Source: Bacteroidota bacterium (lineage in GTDB: Bacteria; Bacteroidota; Bacteroidia; AKYH767-A; 2013-40CM-41-45). Taken from it: a DNA stretch of 64,000 bases. The stretch is from positions 1 to 64,000 of the forward strand of contig JADKKE010000002.1 of assembly GCA_016720655.1 (NCBI GenBank). The letters run 5' to 3'. This document shows positions 27,581 to 38,080 of this stretch, piece by piece (the stretch's first letter is position 1; each line of letters opens with the position of its first letter). Made by a program: the position numbers and the translations under genes. The notes below the pieces were generated by a model, which made no database searches, had not been told where the DNA came from, and was given only the letters and a program-made list of their open reading frames with translations.

Positions 27581-27608
27581 TAAGAATTATGAATTAAGAA
27601 TTATGAAT
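27581..27608. repeat. Two tandem copies of a 14-bp AT-rich unit
   Basis: TAAGAATTATGAAT occurs twice in direct tandem, between the TerB-like gene and the peptidase. It resembles the ATAATTC-type short repeats at 50.4 kb. Confidence 0.75.
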
Positions 27609-27717
27609 GTTGCGTGTAAACTTGACACTGCAATCCCATACTAACCACCAAGCACCAACCACTCAATTCAAATCTCTACTCTCTAATTTCTATTCTCTCT
27701 TCTCCAACCTCTCTTCC

Positions 27718-29271
27718 ATGCCCATACGTATTTCAAAAGACGACACAGGACCTTCTGGTCCGGATAATTATCCAGGTGGTGGAAGTGGTGGTGGGGGACG
27801 TGGTCCTGGCGGAAATATTATCGGAATTATAATCGCCTTGTTGTTCCGAAATCCAAAACTAGGCTTGCTTGTACTTGCACTTGCAGGAGCTTGGTATTTT
27901 TTCGGAGGGAATTGCAGTGGTGGAGGTGGTGGAAACAATCAGTTGGCTAACCTATTTTCACTTGGAGCGAGTTTTGATCAGGAGAAATACGATGCTGTAG
28001 AGGTATACGAACCTCTTGCTGATAACAAAAAGAATCCTTTACCGGAACGGGTATCCCTTGAGCAATTTGCACCCCCAAGACTGAATCAGGGTCAGCAGGG
28101 ATCATGTGTAGGCTGGGGTAGTGGGTATGCAGCGCGCAGTATTCTCTATGCCAGATCCTCACAACAAAATGCCAATGAAATTGCTTTCAGTCCGGCTTTT
28201 ACATACAATCAGATCCATCTCCAGGGTTGCCAGGGCTCATACATTGAGAAGGCAATGGAGAATATGAAAAATGTAGGCGCACTTCCTTTAAGTCAGTTTC
28301 AATACACTGATGAGGACTGCTCACTCCAACCCGATGCACAGCAAATCCAGGATGCTTCACAATATAGAATCAAAGGATCACAGCGACTCACGAAAAGTGG
28401 AGACGATTACAAAGTGGATATGCTGGCCATGAAACAGAATCTTGCCCAGGGAGCGCCTGTTGTCGTTGGAATGATGATCGGAGGAAGCTTCATGCAGGAT
28501 ATGATGGGACAAGAGGTATGGTTTCCTACGCGCACCGATTACGCCATGAATGGATTTGGCGGACATTGCATGTGCGTGATTGGTTACGATGATTATCTTG
28601 AAGGCGGTGCATTTCAAATAATGAATAGCTGGGGTCCTGAATGGGGAAAAAACGGAATCGGCTGGATTCGTTATAAAGATTTTGATTTCTTTACGAAGGA
28701 AGCATATGGGTTGTATCCTATGGGGTCGGGAAAAGAATTTTCTCCTTCAGAATTTGAGATGACAATCGGTTTGATTGAAAATGAAACTCAAAAAACGATC
28801 CCATTGACTCCATCACAAAACGATATTTTTCAAACAACACAAGCCATTTCAAAAGGAACGAAATTTAAAATTGAAACAACAAATTCTATAGAGTGTTACA
28901 CATATGTTTTCGGACAAGAAACGGATGGATCAAGTTATATACTCTTTCCATACACGCCGAAACATTCTCCCTATTGTGGAATCACAGGAACACGATTGTT
29001 TCCCAAGGATTATTCATTATTACCGGACAGTATCGGAACCAAAGATTTCATGGCTGTAGTCGTCACAAAAAAACCTATTGATTACACTGCATTGAACGAT
29101 CAAATCAACAAGAGTAAACAATCCGGTTATGCCGACAAGATTCATGAAGCTTTGAGTGGACAGGAAGTTCGTAACATCCATTTTACCAGTGAAAATGGAA
29201 TGGTTCGTTTTTCTACTGAAACAAAAGGAGAGAACGCTGTAGTTGTTGTGTTGGAGATTGGGAAGAAATGA
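27718..29271 (+). CDS. Papain-family (C1) peptidase with Gly-rich membrane-anchored N-terminus and DUF4384-like tail
   Basis: The protein of about 517 residues starts with a Gly/Pro-rich segment (PGGGSGGGGRGPGG) and one hydrophobic helix (about 45-65; LGLLVLALAGAWYFFG). The C1 peptidase domain follows, with catalytic Cys in NQGQQGSCVGWGSGYAARS, His in GGHCMCVIGYDDY and Asn in QIMNSWGPEWG. The last 150 residues (GTKFKIETTNSIECYTYVFG, YILFPYTP) resemble DUF4384, a domain often found with peptidases. The frame is open from 27607, but that extension is repeat-like DNA; the ATG at 27718 precedes the first conserved-looking sequence. The topology suggests a peptidase anchored in a membrane and facing outward. 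Confidence 0.85.
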   Translation: MPIRISKDDTGPSGPDNYPGGGSGGGGRGPGGNIIGIIIALLFRNPKLGLLVLALAGAWYFFGGNCSGGGGGNNQLANLFSLGASFDQEKYDAVEVYEPLADNKKNPLPERVSLEQFAPPRLNQGQQGSCVGWGSGYAARSILYARSSQQNANEIAFSPAFTYNQIHLQGCQGSYIEKAMENMKNVGALPLSQFQYTDEDCSLQPDAQQIQDASQYRIKGSQRLTKSGDDYKVDMLAMKQNLAQGAPVVVGMMIGGSFMQDMMGQEVWFPTRTDYAMNGFGGHCMCVIGYDDYLEGGAFQIMNSWGPEWGKNGIGWIRYKDFDFFTKEAYGLYPMGSGKEFSPSEFEMTIGLIENETQKTIPLTPSQNDIFQTTQAISKGTKFKIETTNSIECYTYVFGQETDGSSYILFPYTPKHSPYCGITGTRLFPKDYSLLPDSIGTKDFMAVVVTKKPIDYTALNDQINKSKQSGYADKIHEALSGQEVRNIHFTSENGMVRFSTETKGENAVVVVLEIGKK

Positions 29272-29282
29272 GTTTTTTGCTA

Positions 29283-29455
29283 GTAGTTAGTTATTAAGTT
29301 ATTAAGTTATTGAGTTATTAAGTTATTAAGTTATTAAGCCACCGGGCCCTTATGGATTTGTCCTATCAACTCAATAAGTTAATTACCTGCCTCCCGAATT
29401 AAAATGAAAACAACTTCAGCCTAATAACTTAATAACCTAATAACTAATAACTCAC
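29283..29455. repeat. Inverted octamer-type repeats downstream of msrA
   Basis: From 29283 to about 29338 the plus strand repeats TTATTAAG/TTATTGAG units. From about 29420 to 29450 the complementary form (AATAACTT, AATAACCT, AATAACTA) appears. The two blocks can pair into a long AT-rich hairpin just beyond the msrA stop codon. The sequence between them includes CCACCGGGCCC. Confidence 0.75.
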
Positions 29456-30095
29456 TTCCGCAAATGTTCCTTAAAAACCTTTCGGAATTTTTCAACTTTC
29501 GGGGCAACTACAAACTGGCAGTAAGGTTGATCGCCATTTTCATTGAAATAGTTTTGATGGGAGTCATCCGCTTTATAAAATACCGAACTCGGAGAGATTT
29601 CAGTAACAACGGATTTTCATAAGCTCCTGAATCATTCAGCTTTTTCTTGTACGATTCTGCAAGCTGGTGTTGATTTTCATTGTGGTAAAATATAACTGAA
29701 CGGTATTGTGTTCCGATATCATTGCCCTGACGGTTTAATTGTGTTGGATCGTGTGAAGTCCAGAAAGCTTCGAGCAATTCATCATAACTAAGTTTCGTGG
29801 TATCATAGGTAACCTGAATTACTTCAGCATGTCCTGTCTGCCCGGTACATACTTCTTTGTAAGAAGGATTCTTTACGGATCCGCCAGAAAATCCTGACTG
29901 AACGCTTAGCACACCATCCAACAATTGAAATTGAGCTTCAGTGCACCAGAAACAACCACCACCAAATGTTGCAGTGTCGATTTGAGAGGAAGGTGTGTTT
30001 TGAGTCATAGGAGGAGTTTGTTGATTAGTAGATTGTGGTTGCGAACATCCCGGCAAAGTTAGCATGATGCACGCAAATAGGGACAACATTTTCAT
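29452..30095 (-). CDS. msrA: Peptide-methionine (S)-S-oxide reductase MsrA, frameshifted near the C-terminus
   Basis: MsrA repairs oxidised methionine. The protein has a lipoprotein-like signal (FACIMLTLPGCSQ), the active site GGGCFWCTEAQF, and conserved GFSGG and TGHAEVIQVTYD segments. After GAYENP the written frame turns into unrelated sequence and stops at 29508. The next frame continues VTEISPSSVFYKADDSHQNY, then FNENGDQPYCQFVVAPKVEKF, to a stop at 29452, exactly the expected MsrA end. One base is missing near 29610 (CCG.TT, expected Pro-Ile-Val). The reconstructed length is 214 residues. The lipobox predicts export to the periplasm or envelope. Confidence 0.88.
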
Positions 30096-30119
30096 TTGTT
30101 TGAGGTTTTTTCTTTGAAC

Positions 30120-30745
30120 TATATGGGGTTATTGAGTTATTGAGTTATTAAGTTATTAAGTTATTGGCTTGATTAATATTTCCATCCTTTATTTTTACTA
30201 CAAAATGATAATTGGCAATCTTTCAGCGAATAACTTAATAACTCAATAACTTAATAACCTATTTTGCTACAAAGAGATAATTGGCAATCTTTCGTCTAAT
30301 AACTTAATAACTCAATAACTTAATAACCTATTTTGCTACAAAGAGATAATTGGCAATCTTTCGTCTAATAACTCAATAACTTAATAACCTTTTTTACAAA
30401 AGATAATTGGCAATCTTTCAGCGAATAACTTAATAACTCAATAACTTAATAACCTGGTATTCTACAAAGAGATAATTGGCAATCATTCAGCGAATAACTT
30501 AATAACTCCATAACTTAATAACCTGTTATTCTACAAAGAGATAATTAGCAACTTTCGGCTAGTAACTTAATAACTCAATAACTTAATAACCTGGTATTCT
30601 ACAAAGAGATAATTGGCAATCTTTCAGCGAATAACTTAATAACTCAATAACTCAATAACTTAATAACCTGTTATTCTACAAAGAGATAATTGGCAATCTT
30701 TGAGCTAATAACTTAATAACTTAATAACCCATTAACTTTCTGAAT
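30120..30745. repeat. Tandem array of ~69-bp units built on AATAACTT/AATAACTC octamers
   Basis: Seven to eight imperfect copies contain two to four octamers of the AATAACTT/AATAACTC type, AATAACCT, a variable few bases, and the invariant TACAAAGAGATAATTGGCAA followed by TCTTTCAGCG or TCTTTCGTCT. The block starts with octamers in the opposite orientation (30125-30168, TTATTGAG/TTATTAAG). It fills the gap upstream of msrA and has no ORF. Copies differ by octamer number and point changes, as in slippage-prone minisatellites. It is not a CRISPR array: the 'spacers' are conserved. Confidence 0.9.
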
Positions 30746-30829
30746 ATACAAAGATACGGGGCCAATTCTCATCCGGATTCTCAAATCAAGGACAATAACA
30801 ATTCTTAACTAAATATGTTCATGAGAAAT

Positions 30830-31165
30830 TCAGGCATTCTCAAGTGCCTGCGCCAGGGACCCAAAGAGACCCAGAAAAATTCCAGCACCATCATCTGATA
30901 AATTGCCTTTGAATGCGAGTCCGAATAAATCTTCCTCCGGACTATAAATTAGCAAATGACCTTCCCCCGGACTTTCCGGAATTAAATCACCCACAACCCA
31001 AAAACGGTCGAAGTCACGCGTACTTTCATTGAGAAAACTTGCTTCGAAGGGTTCCACCAGATATTCGTCAATGGTATCCTGAAACTGTTCCGGAAAACCA
31101 TAACTGTATCGTTCCTCCAATTCAGCAGCAACAATTTTCTGAATTTTCTGTTGATCCATCTTCAT
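30830..31165 (-). CDS. Hypothetical acidic small protein
   Basis: The 111-residue protein is acidic and soluble, without a signal peptide or membrane segment. It has an N-terminal helix (QQKIQKIVAAELEERY), a middle segment DRFWVVGDLIPESPGEGHLL and a Gly/Leu-rich end. I do not recognise the family. Codon use and composition match the neighbouring genes, and no overlapping better frame exists, so it is probably real. The gap of 24 bp to the upstream secreted protein suggests co-transcription. Confidence 0.6.
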   Translation of the reverse strand: MKMDQQKIQKIVAAELEERYSYGFPEQFQDTIDEYLVEPFEASFLNESTRDFDRFWVVGDLIPESPGEGHLLIYSPEEDLFGLAFKGNLSDDGAGIFLGLFGSLAQALENA

Positions 31166-31189
31166 CCCTGCAGGTTATTGATTCGAAAA

Positions 31190-31625
31190 TTATTTATTGA
31201 TTGTAAAAGTACCTGTGGCAAGTATTTTCGTCTGATCATCAGCATTTGTTATCACTATCTTGTAATTTCCTTCATTGAAAAAATTGATAGCCGCCAACGA
31301 ATAGGTGGAGGTCTTTTTACTTTAATTCCCTGTCATCAACCCATTCTTCTTTACCTGAATTTTCTTTGTAAGCTGTAAATTTTAATCTGAATTCATCAGG
31401 CAAAGCATCTGATGGAATCAATTCTGCATAAAACAAGACTTGGGTTCCTTTCTCCGGGAGCATGGTGAAAATGTCTTTGGGTGCTGCCGGTTTGGGCTTC
31501 CCATATCCAAATTTACTGGATGCTGCCAGGTTATCAGTTATTGTCAATTTAGCTACAGACTGTGAAAACACAGACTGAGCTCCAAAAAAGAGTGAAAAAA
31601 TGAGAATATTTCTAATTCCTCGCAT
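31190..31625 (-). CDS. Hypothetical secreted protein, frameshifted
   Basis: From the ATG at 31625 the protein has a signal peptide (RGIRNILIFSLFFGAQSVFSQ) and a small beta-rich domain (KLTITDNLAASSKFG ... VLFYAELIPSDALPDEFRLK). The written frame stops at 31317 after DDRELK, but an adjacent frame continues coherently as KKTSTYSLAAINFFNEGNYK, IVITNADDQTKILATGTF, to a stop at 31190-31192. Two short A runs (TTAAAG and TAAAAAG) near 31308-31322, each one base short, would restore the frame as ELKVKKTST. Function unknown; the context gives no hint. Confidence 0.6.
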
Positions 31626-31682
31626 ACATTTGAGATATTGATTGATGCTCTTGATGATCTGGAATTCCAACGAAATACAAGT

Positions 31683-32348
31683 TTAAGCCATTTTTCCTTT
31701 CAAGGCAAGGCATGAACAATTCAAAAGCTCCGCTTGTCTACCATCCGGAAGCTTTATTACTTCGGTACCGAATTTTGTATCCACCTGTTCAAAGCCGGAA
31801 TTCACTAAAATTTCAGATAATCGGTTTGCATCGTACAATGAGAAATTCTCATCGACAAAAGGCAATTTCTGCATAGATGAAATATCCCTGAATCCAAGAA
31901 CCATTCGCCCTCCGGGTTTTATTATTCTGATCAAATCATTGAGATAAACTTCTACTGGATTCAAAAAATAAATCACATTGATAGCGATAATAACATCATA
32001 GGAATTGTCCGGCAATTTCAACTCCATAATATCTCCTTTTAAAAAACTAGCCTTCCTGTCATGAATAAACGCGGAGTTCCTGTTCTTACAGACTTGTAAC
32101 ATCTCCTGACTCAATTCAACTCCTGTGTAGGAAATGTCGTTGGTCTCACGAAAGAATTCCGAAACAAAACAACCATTGCCCGGACCAATCTCCAACACAT
32201 TCTCTTTTGATTTCAATGATGCATGCTTTAAACACATAGTATACATGTGCTTGTTGCTACGCTCCATGAATTCTCCGATTTGAATCGCATGAGGTCCATG
32301 AGGCGTACGCAGCTGCTTTGCGATTTCTCTATTTTCCAGAGGAAGCAT
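31683..32348 (-). CDS. Class I SAM-dependent methyltransferase
   Basis: The 221-residue cytosolic protein shows the Rossmann-like methyltransferase motifs: ENVLEIGPGNGCFVSEFF (motif I, SAM binding), a YTGVELSQEM acidic loop, MELKLPDNSYDVIIAINVIY (motifs II/III) and IIKPGGRMVLGFRD. It belongs to the UbiE/methyltransferase-11 type. The substrate is not predictable. Its start overlaps the nhaA stop by 20 bp, so the two genes are probably translated together. Confidence 0.88.
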   Translation of the reverse strand: MLPLENREIAKQLRTPHGPHAIQIGEFMERSNKHMYTMCLKHASLKSKENVLEIGPGNGCFVSEFFRETNDISYTGVELSQEMLQVCKNRNSAFIHDRKASFLKGDIMELKLPDNSYDVIIAINVIYFLNPVEVYLNDLIRIIKPGGRMVLGFRDISSMQKLPFVDENFSLYDANRLSEILVNSGFEQVDTKFGTEVIKLPDGRQAELLNCSCLALKGKMA

Positions 32349-33504
32349 GATTTGTTTTTCGGAGCAAAAAATAACCCGTCAGTCCGGCAATACATGATGA
32401 TATTAGAATAACAATTTTTGCATTCAGTATATGATCCGGTTCCGAGAATGCTAACAATGATATGAATATCGACATGGTGAATCCAATGCCTCCAAGAAAC
32501 CCAAGTCCAATAACTTGTTTCATATTCATTCCATAAGGGAGTTTTCCAATCTTAAACAACAAAACCAGACCAATGAATGAAACAATGCCAATTGGTTTTC
32601 CAAATATTAATCCTACACCGATACCGAGACTTTCAGGTGACAAAATCTGGTCCATGAATCCTGAATTTAGAACAATTGCTGTATTTGCCAGAGCAAACAA
32701 TGGCATGATAATAAAATTGACAGGAAAGTGGAGCGAGTGTTCCAATTTCAGGAGAGGTGATTTTTCGTCTTCCTTGCGATACGGGATCGTCATGGCCAGC
32801 AACACCCCGGCAATGGCCGAATGAACTCCTGAAGAATACATAAAATACCACAGAAAAAGACCGGGAATAAGATAAAAGAGAAGTGACTTTACTCTCAGGA
32901 AATTGAAGACAGAAAGTAGAACAAGAACTCCGGCAGCTGAAAGCAAATAGAACATAGAAATTCCGGAAGAATAAAACAATGCGATTACAATCACAGCACC
33001 CAGATCATCAACAACTGCAAGTGCGGTAAGTAAAATTTTTAAGGAATCAGGAATTCTGTTTCCCAACAAAGAAAGTACACCAATGGCAAATGCAATGTCT
33101 GTCGCCATTGGAATTCCCCAACCGGAAGCCGTTTCTGTACCTGTGTTGAAAAACAAATAAAACAGCGCCGGAAAAATCATCCCACCAATAGCTGCTGCAA
33201 CTGGAATAATTGCTTTTCGAACGGTAGAAAGTTCACCGCCCATCACTTCTCTTTTGATTTCCAATCCAACAAGAAGAAAAAATATAGCCATCAATCCATC
33301 ATTGATGAAATGTTCAATGCTCATCGAAGTATTCGCTGAACCAGAAAATAAATCAGGTTTAAAATGATAGAATTTTAAGTAACTGTCTGAAATGAAACTA
33401 TTGGCCAATAGAAGAGAAACAATTGTGCACACAATCAGCAGTACACCGGAAAATTTCTGACTTTGTATAAATTCCTTTAACGTCGCAGTAATTGTAAATC
33501 TCAT
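32329..33504 (-). CDS. nhaA: Na+/H+ antiporter NhaA
   Basis: NhaA extrudes sodium in exchange for protons at the inner membrane. The 391-residue protein has 11-12 helices, the AMATDIAFAIGVLSLLG-like segment (GIPMATDIAFAIGVLSLL) and AVVDDLGAVIVIALFYS, which includes the paired aspartates that bind the cation. The 'INDGLMAIFFLLVGLEIKRE' opening is typical. Length and motifs are complete, with no frame disruption. Confidence 0.95.
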   Translation of the reverse strand: MRFTITATLKEFIQSQKFSGVLLIVCTIVSLLLANSFISDSYLKFYHFKPDLFSGSANTSMSIEHFINDGLMAIFFLLVGLEIKREVMGGELSTVRKAIIPVAAAIGGMIFPALFYLFFNTGTETASGWGIPMATDIAFAIGVLSLLGNRIPDSLKILLTALAVVDDLGAVIVIALFYSSGISMFYLLSAAGVLVLLSVFNFLRVKSLLFYLIPGLFLWYFMYSSGVHSAIAGVLLAMTIPYRKEDEKSPLLKLEHSLHFPVNFIIMPLFALANTAIVLNSGFMDQILSPESLGIGVGLIFGKPIGIVSFIGLVLLFKIGKLPYGMNMKQVIGLGFLGGIGFTMSIFISLLAFSEPDHILNAKIVILISSCIAGLTGYFLLRKTNHASSGK

Positions 33505-33580
33505 AGCTGAAAGAAAGGATTTCTCTAGATCCTATAGAATATTTGCTTTAAAGATATGCAAAAGCATGTAAAAAATATGT

Positions 33581-34961
33581 TCAATGAATGAGATCACCGT
33601 TTACTTTCTGTAATACTGTTTCTGTTTTTTTTGCATTGTATCGAGCGGTGACCAACCTGAAATTGGCAGCTTCAAAAGTCGATTGTGCATTTTTCACTTC
33701 GACAAGGTTACTCGAACCAATTCGGTATTTTTCTTGTGCGACTACCAATACTTCACGAGCGTATACACTATTTTCTTCTTCCAGTTTCAGAATCGTTTGA
33801 GCTGTGCTGAATTCCCGAAAAGCATTCATTAATTCCGCGGATATTTCCTGTTTTGCCTGAAGATAAGCCAGCTGACTACTTTTCAGATTTAATCGCGCAT
33901 TTTTTACCTGAGTGGAAAGAATAAAACCATTGAAGAGTGGAAGAGTTGCTGTTATACCATAGTTGAACCCTGCATTCTGATTTAGCAAAACCAATCCTAC
34001 TTCATTGTTGACTTTGGTAAATTGATAGGCACCATTCAACATAATCTTAGGAAGGCGGGAAGCCTGGATTTCTTTCAGTCCAAAGGATGAAATGAGCTCA
34101 TTTTTCTCGAAATATTTAAGTGTGTGATTCTGTTCAGTCAGGTTTTTTTGCAAATCATTATAACTTGGATTGTAAGAAATAATAATCGTATCCTCAACTT
34201 CAAACACTGTGTTCAAATCCCGTGTGATGAATTGATTTAACTGGATCCGTGCTGATTCGAGAGCTGATAACTGGTTTAACTCTGTGGAGCGCAAAGCATT
34301 CAGATCGGTTTTTGTCTGCAGGAATTCCAATCGTGAACCGGATCCATTGTTTAAACGGCGCTCTGTGAGACGGACACGCTCTTCTGCAAATTTAATTTCT
34401 TCCTTCGTTGATTTGAGCAATTGCTTTTGTTGAACGATAGAATAGTAGGCTAAAATCACAGACTGGAGAGTTGATTCCATCTGAATTTTTAACTTCTCTT
34501 CACTCTGAACATACAATTCTCCGAGCTTTTGTTTGGTTGCAAACATTTTTAATCCGTCAAAAACAGTCCAGCTCCAATGTTGCATTCGCACTCAGGTTGT
34601 CTGAACTTACGTTATCACGATTAATCTCCTGACCACTTGAATACAACTGATGCGTAGTCTGCGTAGAATTTGAAAGTGATCCATTCAGATCCAGCCGTGG
34701 CAACATCCCCGCATTTCCCGGATGATTGTTGTTTTTATTCTGCTCAGTCTCGACGTTTGCAATTCGTATATCATAATTATTGATCAAAGACAATTCAATC
34801 GCTTTGCTAAGTGTAAGCAAAGAATCCTGACATTTAAGAATAGGAGGGAAGAATAGTAAACACCAAAATAAAATGATTGGCAACGCTGGAAATATTTCTT
34901 TTCGAATGCACACATTGAATATAAATAATGGATTATTCCAAAATTTCCTGTTACTCTTCAT
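33581..34961 (-). CDS. TolC-family outer membrane efflux protein, frameshifted
   Basis: The N-terminal frame (from 34961) has a signal peptide and the TolC opening DSLLTLSKAIELSLINNYDI, then RLDLNGSLSNS, and ends prematurely at 34557. The adjacent frame carries the rest: WTVFDGLKMFATKQKLGELY, long coiled-coil helices, and VVAQEKYRIGSSNLVEVKNA. Removing one base from the CC at 34574-34575 gives NATLSWTVFDGL and a continuous 459-residue protein, the normal length. It is the outer membrane channel of the tripartite pump encoded upstream; its start overlaps the permease stop by 11 bp. Confidence 0.87.
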
Positions 34962-37900
34962 GATGCTTTCTTCTGCTTGAAATATAAGTATACATTACCG
35001 GAATCACATACAAGGTAAGGATCAATGAAAACAACAATCCTCCGACAACAACGATTCCCATTGGAATACGGCTTTGAGCGCCGTTCCCAAGACCAATGGC
35101 AATTGGAAGTGCTCCCAGAATAGTTGCGATACTTGTCATCAGGATGGGCCGCAAACGCAGTACTGAGGCTTCAATAACAGCGTCTTTTTTCTCCAATCCA
35201 TTCTCCCTTTGTTTATTTGCAAATTCAACTATCAGGATACCATTTTTTGTGACCAGTCCTATCAACATGATAATTCCGATCTGACTGAAAATGTTCAGGG
35301 TTTGATTGAAAAGCCACAAACTCAAGACTGCTCCTCACAGTGCAAGTGGCACTGTAAGCATAATGATGAAAGGATCAATAAAACTCTCGAATTGCGCGGC
35401 CAGAATTAAGTAGATAAGCACCAGAGCCAATAAAAATGCAAAAAGTATATTCGAGCTACTTTCAGAATAATCCCGGGACGGTCCGGTGAGAGCGGTTGAA
35501 AAAGATTCATCCAAAACTTTCTTGCCAATTTCATCCATGGCCTTAATTCCATCACCTATTGTTTCTCCAGGTGCTAGTCCTGCCTGAACCGTAGCCGATT
35601 TATAACGATTGAAATGGTAGAGTTGAGGAGGACTGCTCGTTTCCACAATTTTCATCACATTGTCCAATGGGATCATTTCCCCGGAGCGATTTCGAACATT
35701 CAGTGTTTTCAAATCCAAAGGCTCATCCCTGTCCGTACGATCCATCTGTCCGATCACCTGGTATTGCTTGCCACTCATCGTGAAATAGGACATCCGCTTT
35801 CCGCTATAGGCGAGTTGCAATGTCTGTGCAATATCATTTACGGAAACACCCATCGCATTTGCTCTTTCCCGATCAATCGAAATATTCAATTCAGGTTTGT
35901 TGAATTTCAAATTTACATCGACGCCTTGAAAAACAGGATTTTTGCCGACTTCCTCAATAAATTTTGGAAGATTGGTTTTGATTTTATCGAATGAAGAATT
36001 CTGAATGACATATTGTACAGGCAGCCCGTTTCTTGCACCACCACCACCTGCACTGATCGTTTGTTCCTGAATAACGAATGCCTTGCCTTCCGGGAAATTC
36101 TTAAGATTCTTTGTAATGTAATCGGCAATTTCCTGCTGGGATCGATCTCTTTGATCCGGTGTCACCAGAGCCAGTCGAACCATTCCCGAATTAACGGAAC
36201 CGGATCCTGTAAATCCGGGTGCAGTAACCGTGAGCACAACCCTTTTCTCTGGAATTGAATCCACCAGAAAAGTTCCAACCTCGTCCATGTAATTATCCAT
36301 GTATTGATACGCTGTTCCTTCCGGTGCACTTACAGCGAGGCGCAACCAGCTTCTGTCTTCGAGTGGAGATAATTCGGATTGTAGCAAGGACCCAACACCC
36401 CAGATGATGCCAACTGTACCAAGTAATATTACAAGTGCCCAACGTCTGTGCAACATAAAAGTAGTAAGCGAACGGCGGTAGCGTTCGATCATTCCACTGA
36501 AAAAAGGTTCTGTCGCCAGATAGAATTTTGAATGTTTGTGTGTTTTTCTCGACAACTTCACATTCAGAACGGGTGTCAGAGATAAGGAAACAAATGCGGA
36601 AATCAGAATGGCCCCGGCCATGACTATTCCAAATTCACGGAAAAGCCTCCCAACAAATCCCTGAAGAAAAATGATGGGTAGAAAAACAACCGCTAGTGTG
36701 AGTGAGGTAGAGACTACTGCAAAGAAAATTTCGTTCGACCCTTCCCGTGCAGCATCCGCAGGTTTCATTCCTGCTTCCAGTTTCTTGTAAATATTTTCCG
36801 TAACAACAATTCCGTCATCCACCACCAATCCGGTAGCAAGCACAATTGCAAGTAAGGTGAGAATATTGATCGAAAATCCTGCAACATACATGATGAAGAA
36901 AGCACCTATCAAAGAAACAGGAATATCGATCAATGGTCGAACGGCGATCAACCATTCCCGGAAGAAAAGATAAATAATCAATACGACGAGAAGGAATGCA
37001 ATCAAAAGGGTTTCTTCCACTTCCAAAATGGATGACCTCACGAATTTTGTATTGTCAAGTGCAATATTCAGGATGAGATCCTTTGGTAATTCTGTCTTCA
37101 GTTGATCGTAACGTTTGTAGAATTCATCAGCAATTTCTATGTAGTTCGAACCCGGCTGCGGAACCAGAGCAAGTCCTATCATCGGTGTCCCGCTTTGCTT
37201 AAGGATCGTCTCTTCGTTTTCAGGACCAAGTCTGGCAGCACCTACATCACGTAATCGAATCGTTTGAGTACCGGAAGAAGCAATGATCAGATTATTGAAA
37301 TCATCTTCCGAACTTAGCCGGCCTTTGGTATTCACAGTCAATTCCGTTGACGTTCCGGCTAACTTTCCTGCAGGCAATTCTACGTTCTCCCTGTTCAATG
37401 CATTTTCTATGTCGAGTGGTGTGAGGGAATAAGCCGTCAGCTTTGCGGGATCCATCCATATCCGCATCGCATACTTTTTCTCGCCCCAGATCTGAACAGT
37501 ACTCACCCCCGGAATGGTCTGCAAGCGTTCAAGGATCACATTGGATGCATAATCACTTACCTGCAAATGATTCCTCGTATTGCTTTCTACCGTCATGGAA
37601 ATGATGGCATCACTGTTCGCATCGGATTTCGTAACTACCGGTGGTGCGTCAATATCTTGTGGCAATTGACGTAGCGCCTGTGCAACTTTATCCCGCACAT
37701 CATTTGCTGCTGCTTCCAGATCCACATCCAGCGTAAATTCCACAGTGATGTTACTTGTTCCGAGATTACTGGAAGAAGCGATGGATCGAATGCCGGCAAT
37801 TCCATTGATTGCTTTTTCGAGTGGTTCGGTAATTTGCGATTCAATTACCTCTGCATTTGCACCGGCATAGGAGGTACGAACTGTAATTACAGGTGGATCA

Positions 37901-38019
37901 ATTGAAGGATACTCTCGTACACCAAGAAAATTAAATCCAATCAAGCCAAACAGCGTGATGATGATGGACATCACCAGTGCAAGTACAGGGCGTTTCAGAC
38001 TTATGGAAGAGAGGCTCAT
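34951..38019 (-). CDS. RND multidrug efflux permease (AcrB/MexF type) with an internal TGA
   Basis: The reading frame runs 1022 codons in one phase, the usual RND length, but is cut by a TGA at 35335-35337. N-terminal features include the SLSSISLKRPVLALVMSIII start, the periplasmic porter loops, and LLAIVLATGLVVDDGIVVTE with the proton-relay aspartate pair. After IMLTVPLAL the stop falls where relatives have a small residue. The frame then resumes as GAVLSLWLFNQTLNIFSQ, MIGLVTKNGI-type helix (IMLIGLVTKNGILIVEFANK) and the normal C-terminus. A point change (for example TCA or TTA to TGA) or an error would explain it. Middle gene of the adaptor-permease-TolC operon; exports drugs or envelope lipids. 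Confidence 0.88.
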
Positions 38020-38080
38020 AGAAATTAAAAATACGCAGCTTAATGAATTTCATCTCCTGAAATGGAAATAATATTCAGAC

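Noticed and set aside
30120..30745. Possible CRISPR array
   Set aside because: The stretches between repeats are conserved rather than unique, unit length is variable and no cas gene is present.
35335..35337. TGA as selenocysteine
   Set aside because: RND pumps have no selenocysteine at this place, the position holds a small residue in relatives, and no SECIS-like hairpin was apparent.
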